Assembly (NCBI GenBank): GCA_018136815.1
Contig: CM030935.1
Location: forward strand, 3,484,299-3,548,298
Direction of reading: 5' to 3'
Origin: Isochrysis galbana
Taxonomy: Eukaryota; Haptophyta; Isochrysidales; Isochrysidaceae
DNA length: 64,000 nt
Every line of letters begins with the position of its first letter. Position 1 is the first letter of the stretch. The notes beneath the pieces were generated by a model. That model did no database searches. It was not told the DNA's origin and saw nothing but the letters and a program-made list of their open reading frames with translations. A program made the position numbers and the translations under genes. Below, one piece after another: positions 50,903 to 62,633 of the stretch.

Positions 50903-53900
50903 ATGGACGGCGAGCCGGGCGGCGGCGCAGTGTGTGGTCTCGAGCGCGTGGGGGCGCGGCAGAGGCGGGTGCTGGCCGACGCGCTGGTCAACGCAGCCGA
51001 CCGACACGGTGCAGTCCTCGTGCCGGGCCTCGAGGCCCGTGGGCCGCTTGTGGGCGGGCAGGCGAGAGCGCTGCATGCGCAGAGGGCACTCTCGGTGCTC
51101 TCAGCGGCAGAAGTGGCACGCTACGCGTCAGAGGCAGCGGCGGTGGGGCCGTGCGCTGTGGACGCGCCGTCACTCGATCTTGAGCCACGTCTTGGGACCT
51201 CGGAAGATCACGGCGCTTCGGCGCCGCAGCCGACAGGTGAGGGAACAGTCTGTGGAGTCCATCGCATGAGCCTAGACGATGCCAGTGCCCTGTGCGGAAT
51301 CGGTGGGACTGCCTGGTTCCACGTGGCACCCCTTCCGATGGAGGAGGACCAGCAGCAGTCTTTTGCCGTGCTTCCTTCGCTGATAGCTCAGATGCGCCAT
51401 TCAGACCATCCGACGCACAGGCTTGTTGTCATCAGCGCTGCGGCTGGGCAACTACCTGTGTGTGTTGCGTTGCCTATTGATGAGGTCGAAGGTGATGAAG
51501 GTCGCCACGTTGATGATGAAGAGCCGTGGTCTGGAGATGGTCCCTTCTCTGTCGTCGCGGGCGTGGCCAGCGCTGCTAAGATGAGAACGGACGCAAGGTG
51601 GAGGGAGGCAACACGTGACTACCTCGAAGGGCGTTTTACGCAATGCTCTCCTCTCCAACGATCACTGCAGCTGCTCCCCTTGCTGGCCCAACCCTGCCGA
51701 TGGGCCTCAGGGAAGGATCGTAGCCGGACGAGAGGGCGCCTACGAGAGTGGTGCAGTGAACGCGGACAGCGAATTGAGGCGGCCCGCAGACGCGCAGAAG
51801 GGGCCAGTTCCGCTGCAGGGAGATTGCCGGCATCAGCTAGCGGTAGGCAAGTCTTCTTGGCATGGCTGGCCCAAAACGGCACCAATGGCACGCCTGCCTC
51901 TGCGCCAGTGGCACTTTCGTCTGAAGAGGCGTGTAATTCCTTGAGCCGGCGGCGAGAAGGGCTCTCACCCTCTCATGCATCGGTGGCCCCTGTGCCGGCC
52001 GAGGTGGCCTCCGCCTACTCAGCAGAATTACCGGAACAACCTTGCGTGATGAGCACCTCCCCTTCAGCAGCACCGCCACGGCGCCCGTCCCAGTGGCGCC
52101 AGGTAGCGACCGAGTCTCGTCGGCTTAGGATCGTGACGGATTTGCCGCAGATATACAAGCACGTGAGCCGCGCGCGTTTTCAAGTCTCGTTGCGACGTGC
52201 CGCAGACGCCCAAGTGATGTGCAACTTTAAGCGGGCACCCTTTTCCGACGGAGGCGCAGGTGTGAGCAATACCGAGGGCGTGCGGTCTGGGTCTGAGGGG
52301 CATGCTGGAGCCCACAATGTGGAATCCAAGCAGAAAACTGTGCCAGCCAACAGCGACGACGATGAGCCGCCGGATGTCCTTTGGCTAGGCGAGCACATCC
52401 GTGACTTTGAAGCATTCGAGCGGTCGGCTACAAATGATGTCTTGAGGAGGGTCGAGTTGACCAGCTTTCCAGTAGCCTCGTCCGTAGTAACAAGCCCCCA
52501 AGCTGCGAGCCAGGCTGGTCTGGATGCACCCGTCTTTGCCGAACCACCCGTACTAAACCAATTTCCACACGAATCGTGCATCACGTCGAAGAACCTCCTT
52601 GCGGAGTGTGCTATAGCTAGCTTCGGTGCGTCCAACACCATGTCATGGCTGCCAGAGTCCTACGCGTTGCCTCTTCAGCTCCCAGACTTGGTTTCTGCTA
52701 TTGTCAGCACCGGCATCGGGCCTCATGACGCACATTTTGCAACGTCTCTGGATCTGCGTCGATCCAACGATGCCGGTGCCGCGCGATCGACGCCGCACAA
52801 CACTAAGAGATCGCTCTCGCGCTTCCTGCTGAAGCCCTGGACATCATCGCGATCACGTGGGCACATCCTGTGTGATGACCTCTCGTCCCTCCTCGCCGCG
52901 GGGTGCTTTCATGAGCATGGGCCAAAGATTGCGTAAGTCCGCCTAGCCGTTTAGAGAGCACCACATGCGACAGTGCCGGAGCTGGCATACTCCACCCGAC
53001 CCGAACCCCTTGCTACACAAAGCATCGCCTAGCTTGTGGATATGGTTGAGCTCATCTCGTCCGCACCCTTCCCAATTCATGTTGTGACAGCTGTCGGTAC
53101 GTCGAACGCCCTCTGCTTCTCTGTGCGGGACGCAAGACGGTTCTTCGCGTGCATCTGCTAGTGGCCTCGCTCTCACCGCCGGTCGCCTTTGTCTCGTCTC
53201 GCGGGTGGTATGCGCGTGTCGCTTGCCGTCCCTACGCGAACGCAGCCAATGAGGACACCGAGGCCCACTTGCTTGTAGCTGCTCGATACGCTCGCAAGCA
53301 GCGATCTCAGAGGTCTTTGCTGGGTGGGAAAGTCGTGAACGCCCCTGAAGTCGCCGCAGAGCACGAGGAGACGGAAGGCGAGAGTCAGCGTATCGTGGAC
53401 GAGCACTCCGACGACGGAGGTGGCAACGATCAACTGCTTGGCGGCGGTCCACTTGGGAATGTTGAGCGAGTGCTTGGAGCAGCGGATGCAATCCGTGCCT
53501 TTGAAGTGGAGCACCCGCATCTAAGGCACCGCTGGCACGAGGTATGGCATCGCATCCGAGGAGTGTTGGTCAAGGTCGTACAGCTACTTGCGCAGCGTGC
53601 ACACACCGTGGCGAGCGACAGTATGAGCCCCGGCATCCACGGTGACGGAAGAGACAGCGGCGCGGCTTCATTTAGTGGCGCGGCTACGGTCGAGGAGAGC
53701 GCTGGCAGTCAGCTAGTTCGGAGCTTCTTCACAGGTGGATGCCGTGCTGCTTACGGAGTCGATCTTCTGCTAGCTGAGGATGTGAGGTGGCGCGAGCCAT
53801 TGCCGTCGATGAAGGAGGTGGAGGAGTCGACTAAGCCTTGCATCTCACCGGCGGGGCGCGAAGCCTCGTACCCAGCTGGATTGCCTGCTCCAGTGCTTCT

Positions 53901-54093
53901 TGAAGTCAACTACTCTCCCGACTACACCACCATTCTCGGCCTGCACCCGGACTTTCTTTCCGGGATGATGGAGAGGCTCTTCTTGATTCCTTTGGACGAG
54001 GACCCACCACCTTGCCGCGCAACACCGTATGAAAGCGGTGAAGGCATTACTGCCTCCTGCAGAGATTGGGAAAGGCTTGAGGTGCACGTGTGA
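50903..54093 (+). CDS. TTLL12: TTLL12-like tubulin-tyrosine-ligase-domain protein, two exons
   Basis: Exon 1 is 50903-52932 and exon 2 is 53091-54093; the GT-AG intron (donor gtaagt) keeps the frame (GC|C), giving 1010 residues. The N-terminal part has SIDxA-like and acidic segments but no recognisable SET motifs. From VLWLGEHIRDFEAFE onward it follows TTLL12: NQFPHESCITSKNLLAE, WLPESYALPLQLPDLV, RFLLKPWTSSRSRGHI, CRYVERPLLL in exon 2, GVDLLLAEDV, and LLEVNYSPDYTTILGLHP. The PE(S/T)(Y/F) and LLEVN(Y/F)(S/N)PD motifs mark the ATP-grasp ligase fold. TTLL12 is an atypical member for which ligase activity is doubtful. Several low-complexity insertions make it longer than the animal protein (about 640 residues). 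Confidence 0.85.
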
Positions 54094-54394
54094 AAGGAGT
54101 GCGTGAGAATTCGCCGTTACTGCTTTCATGCGCCGTATTGATGCTACGAAATTGCCACATCTACAGTGTTGCATACTCCTAGCGTGCTGCGTGCTTGCTT
54201 TTGCAATCTGCTCCGAAGGCGTCGACAAGTTGCTCACATTGTGCATCCCTCCTCTTGATATCATGTTTTAGTTTTTCCGACAAGCTTCCGAAAGGCCTGC
54301 GCCTTTGTCGCTTCCCTGCTTATACTTGTGTCTATCTCTTGTTCCTCTGTGATATCGCTTTTGTTTCAATGACCTGGAAATACATCAACATATA

Positions 54395-54990
54395 TAGGGC
54401 GATCAAATACCGGGGGACCCTTAATCCCTTAATTAATGGCCGCCGTGGCCCGGCTGGGGAAAATCGAATGTATTATCGGGCCGGGACCTCAGCCGCAGCA
54501 ACCACATGCCAAATAGAAATGTAAATGTGTTGTTTCGGCTTTAGTAGTTTTTCGCGTGGAGCAGGAGTATTCTGCATATAACAAATAATACTAAGAGATA
54601 GATCTCCGTCGCACGTTCTGCGGGAAAAGAAGTGCGTGCGTGGATGGGGGGAGCCCCGCGGGGGGGGGGGGGGGGCTGTAGCAAAAACGAGTCACTCCCA
54701 CTCTCCCACTCCCATTGCCTCACTTCATACTCCATAGTGACCATAGTCTACTTTCACTAATTTTCACGTAAACACTAATTTAGTAAACATTGAGTCCGAG
54801 TATAATGGACCGAGTCCGTGTTCAACATCTAGGGTATTGAGATTATTGATAAATTATTGGGAACTTTCCACCGAAAAAATCCTCAAATTTTCTCAACCTC
54901 CACCTTCAGCCTTCAACCTTGACCTTGAGATGTTCATGTTCATTTTCTTACCCCTCATCCAAGACCTAAAAACCCTATTTGACCGTCCTA
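54395..54990. mobile_element. 595-bp element with GGTCAAATA-type inverted termini
   Basis: The left end tagggcgatcaaatacc and the right end ctatttgaccgtccta (54975-54990) are near-perfect inverted copies and resemble the ends of the shorter GGTCAAA family. The interior is AT-rich with no ORF and a G-run at 54660-54674. Confidence 0.5.
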
Positions 54991-55990
54991 GTTTTTGGGT
55001 TACGCCTCGATGTGGGCGCTCCCGGCTCCGGGGGGCATCTGGGGCCCAAATGGGTGTGTTCCGGGGTTTTTGCCGCTGTACTTTGGCGTATTTCCCCAAT
55101 CCTGACTTTTTCATGTTCACACCCTTCGAAGTTAGAATAGTGTGTGACCGTCCTATTAGAGCCAACGAGGCGAGGAGGGACAGGCCGACGGACACGACCG
55201 CAGGGGGGCCCACTTGATGAGAGAGAGCGACCCCAGAGGAGCTCGTCGAAGCGGGTTTTCTTCTCATAGAAGTACTTTAAGGATAGAAGATGGAAGAAGA
55301 CACCTAGAATCTTCCTCTCCTCTCGGCGCATCCGTCGAGGGGAAGAGAAGGATCGCGAGGGGAAGAGAAGGATCGAGGGGGAAAGAAGGACCCCCGGTCT
55401 TTTCGCTCCCCCACCGTCCCCACTCCTCTCTTTTCCGCTCATCAGTCCTCTTCTTCCCTCTTTTCATCGGTCAACGAGATCAGAGAGAGAGAGGGATAAC
55501 ACAGTGTGAGAGAGAAAGACAACGAAATGAAAAGAAGAGGACGGTTCAGTTGGATAGAGAAGTACTCGTGCAAGACGTAATTTAGAGAGAAGAGGCGAGA
55601 GAGAGCCAGAGCGAGACGAGAGCGAATGAAGAGAGTGAGGCTGGGAAATGGAGAGAGAGGAAGCAGAGAGAGAGCGAGGGAGAGAAGTAGAGAGAGAGGG
55701 TAGGTAAGAGGAGAACTCCTACTCCTTCTCGTAGGAAAGAGAGAGGCCCCTTCCTTGTGAGGCTCGTGGCGGGCCGCGCAATATTCTGTGGATCCTCATA
55801 GGAACATATAGTAAGAGGCGCACGTCACATAATAAACTAAATCGGTTTGGCCTCCGCTCCCTCCCCCTTCTTCTTCATCTTCTTCTTCTTCTTCTTCTTC
55901 TTCTTCTCTCTCTCTCTCTCTCTCTCCCCCCCCCCCCCCCTCTCTCCCTCTCTCGCTCTCTCTTCTCCCCCCCCCTCTCGCTGCGCGGCG
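54991..55990 (+). promoter_or_regulatory. Leader region of the C2 gene, purine then pyrimidine blocks
   Basis: 55210-55720 is rich in gagaga/gaagag on the plus strand. 55860-55980 is (ttc)n, (ct)n and a C16 run directly before the ATG. Otherwise nothing recognised. Confidence 0.4.
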
Positions 55991-57466
55991 ATGTCGTCCG
56001 CGGCGTTGCCGCTCCTCCTTCTCTTTCCCACACTGCTTGTGAGCCCTCGCATCGTCTCACCCGTGACGCGCCCGATCCGCAGACATTCACCCTCCCTCTC
56101 AGCCGCCGCTCCCTCCCACCGCTTCGACGTGGACGCCGCTGTGCTCCTCGCTGGCTTTGCGTTTGAGGCATACAATGAGCCGTCGGAGTCGGACGCCAGG
56201 TGGGAGAGAGGGTCAGATGGGACGGACGTGGCGTTCATCTCGGACGAGTTCGCGGCGGAATGCTACCAGGGACGTCTTGAGGTCGTCGTGCGTGAGGTCC
56301 AGGGTCTACCGCCGCCCAAGCAGCTCAACCTGAACGACCCAAAGAGTCTCTTCACTGGAGGCAGCGTCGACCCGTACATCCTCTTCGCGATGAACGAGGA
56401 GGAGCTGGAGAAGGCGCCCAAGGAGGGGGCAATCGGCCTTGGGCGTGCCACCGATCTCGCGCGCACGAGCACCCGCTGGTCGAGCGAGCAGCCGCGCGGC
56501 ACACCGCGCGGATCGGCAGAGTGGCCCGATGGAGGCGAGAGCCTCTTCCTCTATGTGAAGGAGCCAGAGGTGGCGCAACTCGCGTTCACCGTGTTCGACG
56601 AGGATGTGCTGAAGGAGGACGAACAGATTGGTGCAGCGTCGATTAAGATCAGCGACAAGGTCAAGGTCAAGGGGGACGCCAAGGAGCGCGAGTGGACGGG
56701 CTGGATCCCGCTCACCTGGCGCCCGCCTGAGACACAAGATAACGCCGTGATGGCGGGCGCCGTCGCGGGAGCCTTCATCGCCGGCCCGGCGGGCGCTGCC
56801 GCTGGCGGCGTCCTTGCCAATACCTTTTTGAAGAAGCAGGTGCAGGGATCGGTCAAGGTGACGCTGCGGTACACACCGCTCGAGCGTCCGGTTGCGGCAG
56901 CCAAGAAACCGCCTGAGTCTCCGCTAGAGGCAGCAGCGCATGCGGCAGCCATCGCTACGGCAGAGACACCCAGGTCCAATGGTAAGGCGGCGAAAATCGA
57001 CGACGGATCTCCAGCCAATTCGAATCAGGGGACTACGCCTGGCTCCCCCGAGCGCGCTCTTCTCCTACGTCTCGAACTGACGAAGCTGCGCGAGCGGCTG
57101 GCACGCGATGCGGAAGAGGACAAAGCGGCGGCAGCGGCGAGTGAAAGCGACAAGAGGAGTCAGAAGGACGCCATGTCCTTGAGCACATCCTCTCAGGATG
57201 GGAAGGAAAGCATTGAGGAGGAGATCGCTGAATCATCAGAACCGCGCACCATACCGGAGATGGTCTCCGAGGCGGTACCCGTGCCCAATGGCACCAAGGT
57301 CCAGGAGTGGGTGGCGCCTCGGATGGCGCCTCGTGGACTTCCGCGCGGGGCGTCCGAGGGCGTGGACTGGTCCGACTTGAGCAAGCGCGTAGGCAATTTG
57401 GGTGTCGTGGAAGGCGATGCGTTCGAGCTCTGCTGCTACGTTGATCATCGCCCAAGCTCTACGCAG
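55991..57466 (+). CDS. C2-domain protein, probably a C2-lipase, 3' end in the gap
   Basis: 492 residues from the ATG at 55991 to a consensus donor (cag|gtgagc) at 57466. The N-terminus has a signal-like hydrophobic stretch (ALPLLLLFPTLLVSPRIV) and a Ser/Arg-rich transit-like region. A C2 fold occupies about residues 90-280: RLEVVVREVQGLPPP, GSVDPYILFAM, LAFTVFDEDVLKEDEQIG, WIPLTW. Within it, a Gly/Ala hydrophobic hairpin (AGAVAGAFIAGPAGAAAGGVLAN) precedes the last strand. A long acidic/Ala linker follows, and the visible end, VDWSDLSKRVGNLG and ELCCYVDHRPSSTQ, resembles the opening of class 3 lipase domains in plant and algal C2-lipases. Downstream, 57484-57594 contains lipase-like text (KLLVVCLGSE) that needs a frameshift, then the gap. 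Lipase identity is an inference. Confidence 0.7.
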
Positions 57467-57594
57467 GTGAGCTCTATTTCTAGCATCTACCGCAAATGGT
57501 GGTGGAGTCACGACGGTCCAAGCTCTTGGTAGTCTGCCTCGGTAGCGAACGCGATTTCTGAACCAGTCTGCAAATGCTTTTACCGACATCGCGC

Positions 57595-57694
57595 NNNNNN
57601 NNNNNNNNNNNNNNNNNNNNNNNNNNNNNNNNNNNNNNNNNNNNNNNNNNNNNNNNNNNNNNNNNNNNNNNNNNNNNNNNNNNNNNNNNNNNNN
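57595..57694. other. Assembly gap (100 N)
   Basis: Exactly 100 N. The C2 gene (from the left) and the sulfotransferase (from the right, minus strand) both run into it, so missing sequence is likely longer than 100 bases. Confidence 0.99.
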
Positions 57695-58201
57695 AGTGAG
57701 GAGGAAACGCTTGGGGCAACGTGCTGCGGTCCAGTCTTCGGGCAAGCTGCCGCAGCCAATAGCTTGAGAGTCAGGCATCCAGACGGCGCCCATGCACTTA
57801 TACAGCCAGGTGGTAGAGCTCTTCGGAAAGCCAGGCATGAAGAGCTCCGGCAGGACGGGGGCGCGCTCCTCATCAGAGAGCGGCATGAAGCGGTTGAGGT
57901 TGGTGTGTGGAGGCGGCGGCCGGGTGTTCAGGACGTAGGAAGGGAGCGTAAGCCCCCGCTTCCAGCCTTGCGCCTCGTCATCGGGCACCTTGACCAGCTC
58001 TGGCAGTTCCGCAGCCTCCGAGAAGCTGCGGCCGTGCCCGGTGCCCGGCACCAGCTCTGCGATCGACGGGTCGGGTCCCGGAAGCCCGTCGCGGAACTCA
58101 TTCATCATCATGCTGATCAGGTCAGTGTGGAAGCGATGCCGCGGGCGCGCGGCGGCCGCGCGCACTGACGAGCCTGAGTTGACGCCTGTGGGCCGCTGCA
58201 T
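57695..58201 (-). CDS. Sulfotransferase, N-terminal part, 3' end in the gap
   Basis: About 169 residues from the ATG at 58201 (MQRPTGVNSGSS) to the gap. FMPGFPKSSTTWLYKCM is the 5'-phosphosulfate-binding loop of the sulfotransferase fold (consensus GxPKSGTTxL), with the second Ser in place of Gly. DWTAARCPKRFLL follows. The first 80 residues are hydrophilic and family-unspecific. The frame is open further upstream only through an Arg/Glu-rich reading of (GA)n, so this start is preferred. Substrate (carbohydrate, lipid or protein) cannot be told without the C-terminal half. Confidence 0.75.
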
Positions 58202-58218
58202 GCCCGCGGAGATGCACT

Positions 58219-58269
<51 letters not shown>

Positions 58270-58299
58270 TCTCTCTCTCCCTCTCCTCTTTCTCTCTCT

Positions 58300-58349
<50 letters not shown>

Positions 58350-58800
58350 CCTCCTCTCCAACTCTCTCTCCCTCCCCTTCTCGCGCTGCTCTCTCTCTCT
58401 CTCTCTCGGCTCGCTCTCTCCCTCTTCTCGCCCGCCTCGCGCGCTCTCGTCGGGCGCTCATCACGAGCGAGCGACCACACAAAAAAACCCTCCCCCCCCC
58501 CCGAAGAGGAGGAAGGCGGAGAAGAGGAGAGAGAGAGAGAGAGAGAGAGAAACGCCAGCACGAAACGGGAAAGGGGGGGGGGGGGGGGGCGGGGAAAGGG
58601 AAGGGGGGCGGGGGGGGGATCCGACTCCCCCTCGCTCGTCGGAGAGCGCTCGCTGCGATGGGACTCCCGAGGCAGGCGCGCAATCCTAGAGTAAAGTAGG
58701 TGCTCCCCTCCGCACAGCAGTGAGCTGGGTTGGCTTCTTGGGGGGGGGGCGGGGGGGCGGGGGGGGGCGGGGGGGGGAGAGGGGGGGACCGGGCTCCCGC
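58202..58800. repeat. CT-, GA- and G-rich simple repeats
   Basis: (ct)n from 58221 to 58350, (ga)n at 58527-58550, G runs of up to 18 at 58571-58620 and 58740-58788. They form the 5' flank of the sulfotransferase. Confidence 0.85.
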
Positions 58801-59532
58801 GGCAGGCAGTGGGACTCGAGGCGCGAGGAGAACAGCCGAACCCCCCCCTCCCTCCCTACCCTCGGGTCCCCCCCTCAAGGTGAGGGGCGTGTGGGGGGAA
58901 GAGAGGGGGGAGAGGGGAGCGAGGGGAGCAGAGCTCGTTGGCCACCTACTTTCACTTGTTCACCCTGTTACGTTGAATTCGTTCTCGAGCGACGCGCTGT
59001 CGGTGTTTCTTCTCGCAGTTTCACCCGCGGGCGACGAGCTGCACGGGGCCTGCCGAGACACAGTGCGATGGCCCAATTACCCACACACACACCTGATGAC
59101 CTAGGCAGATTTCAGGACGGAAATAGGTGAAAGGGGAAGCACCTAAGCACCTCTTTCGGCGGGGGTGAAGCACCTCGTTCGGAGCTTTCATCACCCATTT
59201 AGGTCTTCGCCGTTCACACAGTGTTGAATATGAAAAATGTTTGCCGTTCCGATTCTTCAAATCTTCGGCTGATTGTGCTTTTGTTCTTTTGTGTGCTCTA
59301 CTCTAGAGGAAGGCCGAAATGAAGAGGAGGCACTCACCAATATACGTTAGACTCTTACTGCCCTGCGTCTCTAGAGAGAGTACTCCTACTTTACCGAGAG
59401 AGAGCGAGTGCGACGCAGGCAGCCCAGGGAGTAAGAATAGCGCGGTCGCCCCCCCCCCTCCCCCTCGCGGTCCCGCCCGCCCGCCGGACTGCGTGTCGTG
59501 GCGCTTTCCGCGAAGTTGCCGATCGGTGGGCA
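58801..59532. other. Intergenic, no gene
   Basis: Flank between simple repeats and the DNA glycosylase. Nothing recognised. Confidence 0.4.
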
Positions 59533-60913
59533 ATGGTCGAAGGCCACTCAGTGCACCGGCTCGCCGTCTCGCACACGCGGCGGCTGGCGGGCCGTGCGTA
59601 CCGCGCAACGTCGCCAAACGGGCGCTTCGCCGATGGTGCGGCGGCTATTGACGGCCGCGTGCTCTCGCGGCTCGAGGCGCGGGGCAAGAACCTGTTTGCC
59701 TTCTTCTCGCTGCTCGGCGCGCCGGATGTGGTCGTGCACGTGCACTTCGGCATGTCGGGGCGGTGGTCGGCGGTTGAGGCGGCTCGCGCACGCCCGCCCA
59801 CTCCCACCACCCGCCTCCAGCTCGAGGGACACGGCATCGTTTCCCAACTCTCGGCGATGACGGTCGTGCACGGCGATGAGGGCCTCTTCCTCGCCAAGAC
59901 CAAGCTGCTGGGAGAAGACCCGCTGCGGCGCGACGCCGACCCGGATTCCCTGTGGGAGCGCGTCGCGTCGAGCCAAAAGTCCATTGGTGCCCTCCTAATG
60001 GACCAGTCCTACTTTGCCGGCGTGGGCAACATCTTCCGCTGCGAGATCCTCCTCGTAGCATCTGTCCACCCCAACATCAAGGGCTCTGACTTGACCCGTG
60101 AGCAGTTCGACCGGATTTGGGCCGCCAGCATGCGGCTGATGAGCCGTGCCTTCACCTTAGGCTCGATCGTCACCGTGGAGCCCCACGAGGCTGTCGCCGT
60201 CGGCCGGCCCAAGCTGAGACGCTGGCTGTATAACTCTAAGCACTGCGGCCGGTGCGGAGGCCCTGTGGTGAGTTGGCAGATCGCCTCGCGCACCTGCTAT
60301 GCCTGCACGCGCTGCCAACCGGTCAGCGGCGAGGATATTGTCGAAGCCGCGCCGCCCAAGCTCTTCACATCGAGCTGTGCCCCCGAGACTCTGGAGGAGC
60401 GTCTGCTGACACCGCAGAAGCTGCGCGTGCCTGAGCTCCGCGAAGCTCTGCGTGCTCGGGGGCTCGATGCCTCTGGCAAAAAGTCGGAGCTCATGGCGCG
60501 CCTTGCAGCCAGTGTTGAGATCGCGGGAGAGGAGCGCGATCAGCTAGCTGACGAGCCGGGCGATCTCGATTCGCCACCGCCCACCGTTAACACGGGGCGG
60601 ATGCGGAGCGCGCGCGCGGCAGCCGAGGACAAGGCGGCTGTGAATGAGAGCGCTGCGGTAGAGCACATTGCGGAGTTCGAGGTACACGCACCTTTCACCC
60701 GAGCAGAAGCACCGGCGATCTTCGTACTGATTGCGTGGGTGGTGCTTCGTCTGTCTGACCGCCTCCTTGCACAAACCCACATAGGATTTTGATGACGGTG
60801 CTCCCGAGTGGGTTGACACTGTGCCCACGGTCAGAGCAAAGACTAGCAAGGGCAAAGCTTCAGCATCGACGAAAGACAAGAGTGGCATCACCCGCAAGAG
60901 GCGTCGGCTCTGA
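59533..60913 (+). CDS. Nei/NEIL3-like DNA glycosylase with SAP domain
   Basis: Exon 1 is 59533-60681 and exon 2 is 60785-60913 (GT-AG, phase 0), giving 425 residues. The start MVEGHSVHRLA has Val2-Glu3, as in NEIL3, where bacterial Fpg and most Nei enzymes have Pro2-Glu3; residue 2 is the nucleophile. LEARGKNLF supplies the conserved Lys, HFGMSGRW and SIGALLMDQSYFAGVGNIFRCE (the helix-two-turn-helix) are typical. CGRCGG ... CYACTRCQ (residues 237-262) is the C-terminal zinc finger, with one extra Cys. A SAP DNA-binding domain (VPELREALRARGLDASGKK) occupies about 292-325. The tail is acidic, and exon 2 ends in RKRRRL, a likely nuclear signal. The enzyme would remove oxidised bases in base-excision repair, probably in the nucleus. 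Confidence 0.93.
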
Positions 60914-61374
60914 GAGTCTGAACGTTTCGGAAAATTGTCTTATTGCGGACTGCTCCTCTTGGTAGTATTGCTTGCCTATTCATTCGGGATTCCTCTCATT
61001 TGCAGCAAATCCACGACGGGTGCTCCCACGGTCGCAAGTCTCTCTGGTCCCTCCTCGGCGCCACCTCATGTGATGGGGCGCCAGATGCCAAAAGGTGGGT
61101 ACCATAGATGAGATGGCGCGGGACCAAATTTGGGTTTCGTGGTGGATGGTCTATGATCTATCACCATCTACCACCACAAACCATTGGTCGTCAAGGGCTA
61201 CAGCTACAAAGAACTCATACGCATGGCAAGCCTCGCTGCTTGCGCTAGTGGGTGCGGGGGGACCACGCGCCCCTCGACTCTCTAGCACCCCTCCGCCCCC
61301 AAGTCTCTCGACCGCCCTTCCTCAACTATTACTATTGTCAAAATAGGGCACTAATCTTATTTTGGTTGGTCGCC
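60914..61374. other. 3' flank, no gene
   Basis: No recognisable frame. The composite repeat begins near 61340. Confidence 0.4.
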
Positions 61375-62125
61375 ATGGAGGGGGGCCTCGCGCCCCCCCC
61401 CCACTCTCTCGACTCCCCTCATGGGGGGCGAGAACCATCCACCCCCCTGCTCTGCCTCTTGGCAGGCAGAGGGGACGCTCATCAACACTGCCCAGACTCT
61501 CCCAGAGAGTCGGGGACAGATCGCACGCCCTGGCCCTCCCTGGCCAGCCCATAGCTCTTACCACCCCCTCCTCCCCCTGGGCCCCCTGGTCAGGAGCCCC
61601 CAGCCAGCTCCAGCTGACCTGCAAGGGCAAGGAGAGCCATCGAGGGAGAGGCAGGAGAGGCGTAGGGCCATGCCCCAGCCTCACCTGCTCACCTGCCCCC
61701 TGAGCAACTAAGTTTACACTTGGTTCACTCATGGCGGGGCACGAGCCCCCCACTTTCTCCACTCCTCCCCTGCCATGGGGGAGGAACCACCCGCTCTCCT
61801 AGGGCCGAGTGACCCGCGTAACGAGAAATTTGCCAGAAGCGGGCTCGCGCTCGAGACCAGCTACCTGGATCCCATTCCGAGAGGCCCGAATCGGCCGGAA
61901 GCCCAAGGCCGTTCGGACATTGGCGACGAGAGGACGTGCTTTTGCCGAGGGGACGGTCAAGAAGTGCGTCCGGTAGCGGAGACGAAGGTGGCTTGCCTTC
62001 ATTTATTTGGTCTCCTTCCATGAGCCCCCCCGCGAGCACCCCGAAAGAGAGGCCCAGAAGCACCACGTACGCGACGAGAACGGCGTCGCCTTGGCTCGGC
62101 ATGAGGGCGCGCCCCGAGAGGGCCT
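61375..62125 (-). repeat. GC-rich composite repeat block (copy 3)
   Basis: Read on the minus strand it contains the same modules as 20740-21612: the hydrophobic-peptide module (ATG at 62102), the cctcccccatggcaggggag module, and the hairpin at 61706-61725. The order of modules differs from copy 1. Confidence 0.8.
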
Positions 62126-62387
62126 CCTTCGACAAGGATTCATTGTGGCATTATGGTGACGTTGGTGAACATCTCGAGAAGGCAAGGAGAAAAAAAAAAG
62201 GATCTGAAGATTCAGGGCTACACACCTAACGCTGCTCGGTCTCTACCTCCACCTAGCGGACATCGCCCTTCTCATCCCCTCCCTCCGTTTCCTCCCCTTC
62301 CCCCCCTCGTTCCTTTGTCTTCGGTGTCGGGGGTGCGGCCCTGGTACACTACCATGGGCCCGGTTACGGCCGCTGTCGGGTGGGCGC

Positions 62388-62633
62388 TTGGGCGAGCTGT
62401 GCGACTTTTGGGTGGCCCCCGATTGGCGCGGTCAAGGCGTTGGGAGGACTTTGCTACGGGAAGCGATGCGTGTCGCTCGTGAGCTCCCATCCATCCAGGC
62501 CATCAAAGCCGCAATGTCATGGTTGGCGTCGCACGCTGCCTTCCAATTCATAGACGATGATCATATGGTAAAGAGTGAGGAAACGTCCACTCACGTGAGT
62601 GGAGACAAGCGGTTGAACCCCCACCGTAAGTAA
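62388..62633 (+). pseudogene. GNAT acetyltransferase fragment
   Basis: LCDFWVAPDWRGQGVGRTLLREAM is acetyl-CoA-binding motif A of GNAT enzymes (V-x-P-x-x-R-G-x-G-x-G). Only about 50 residues around it look like the fold. No ATG or upstream strand is found (a repeat of the 29.0-kb family lies directly upstream at 62315-62365), and the C-terminus is not family-like. It is either a fragment cut by repeat insertion or an exon of a gene I cannot piece together. Confidence 0.5.
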
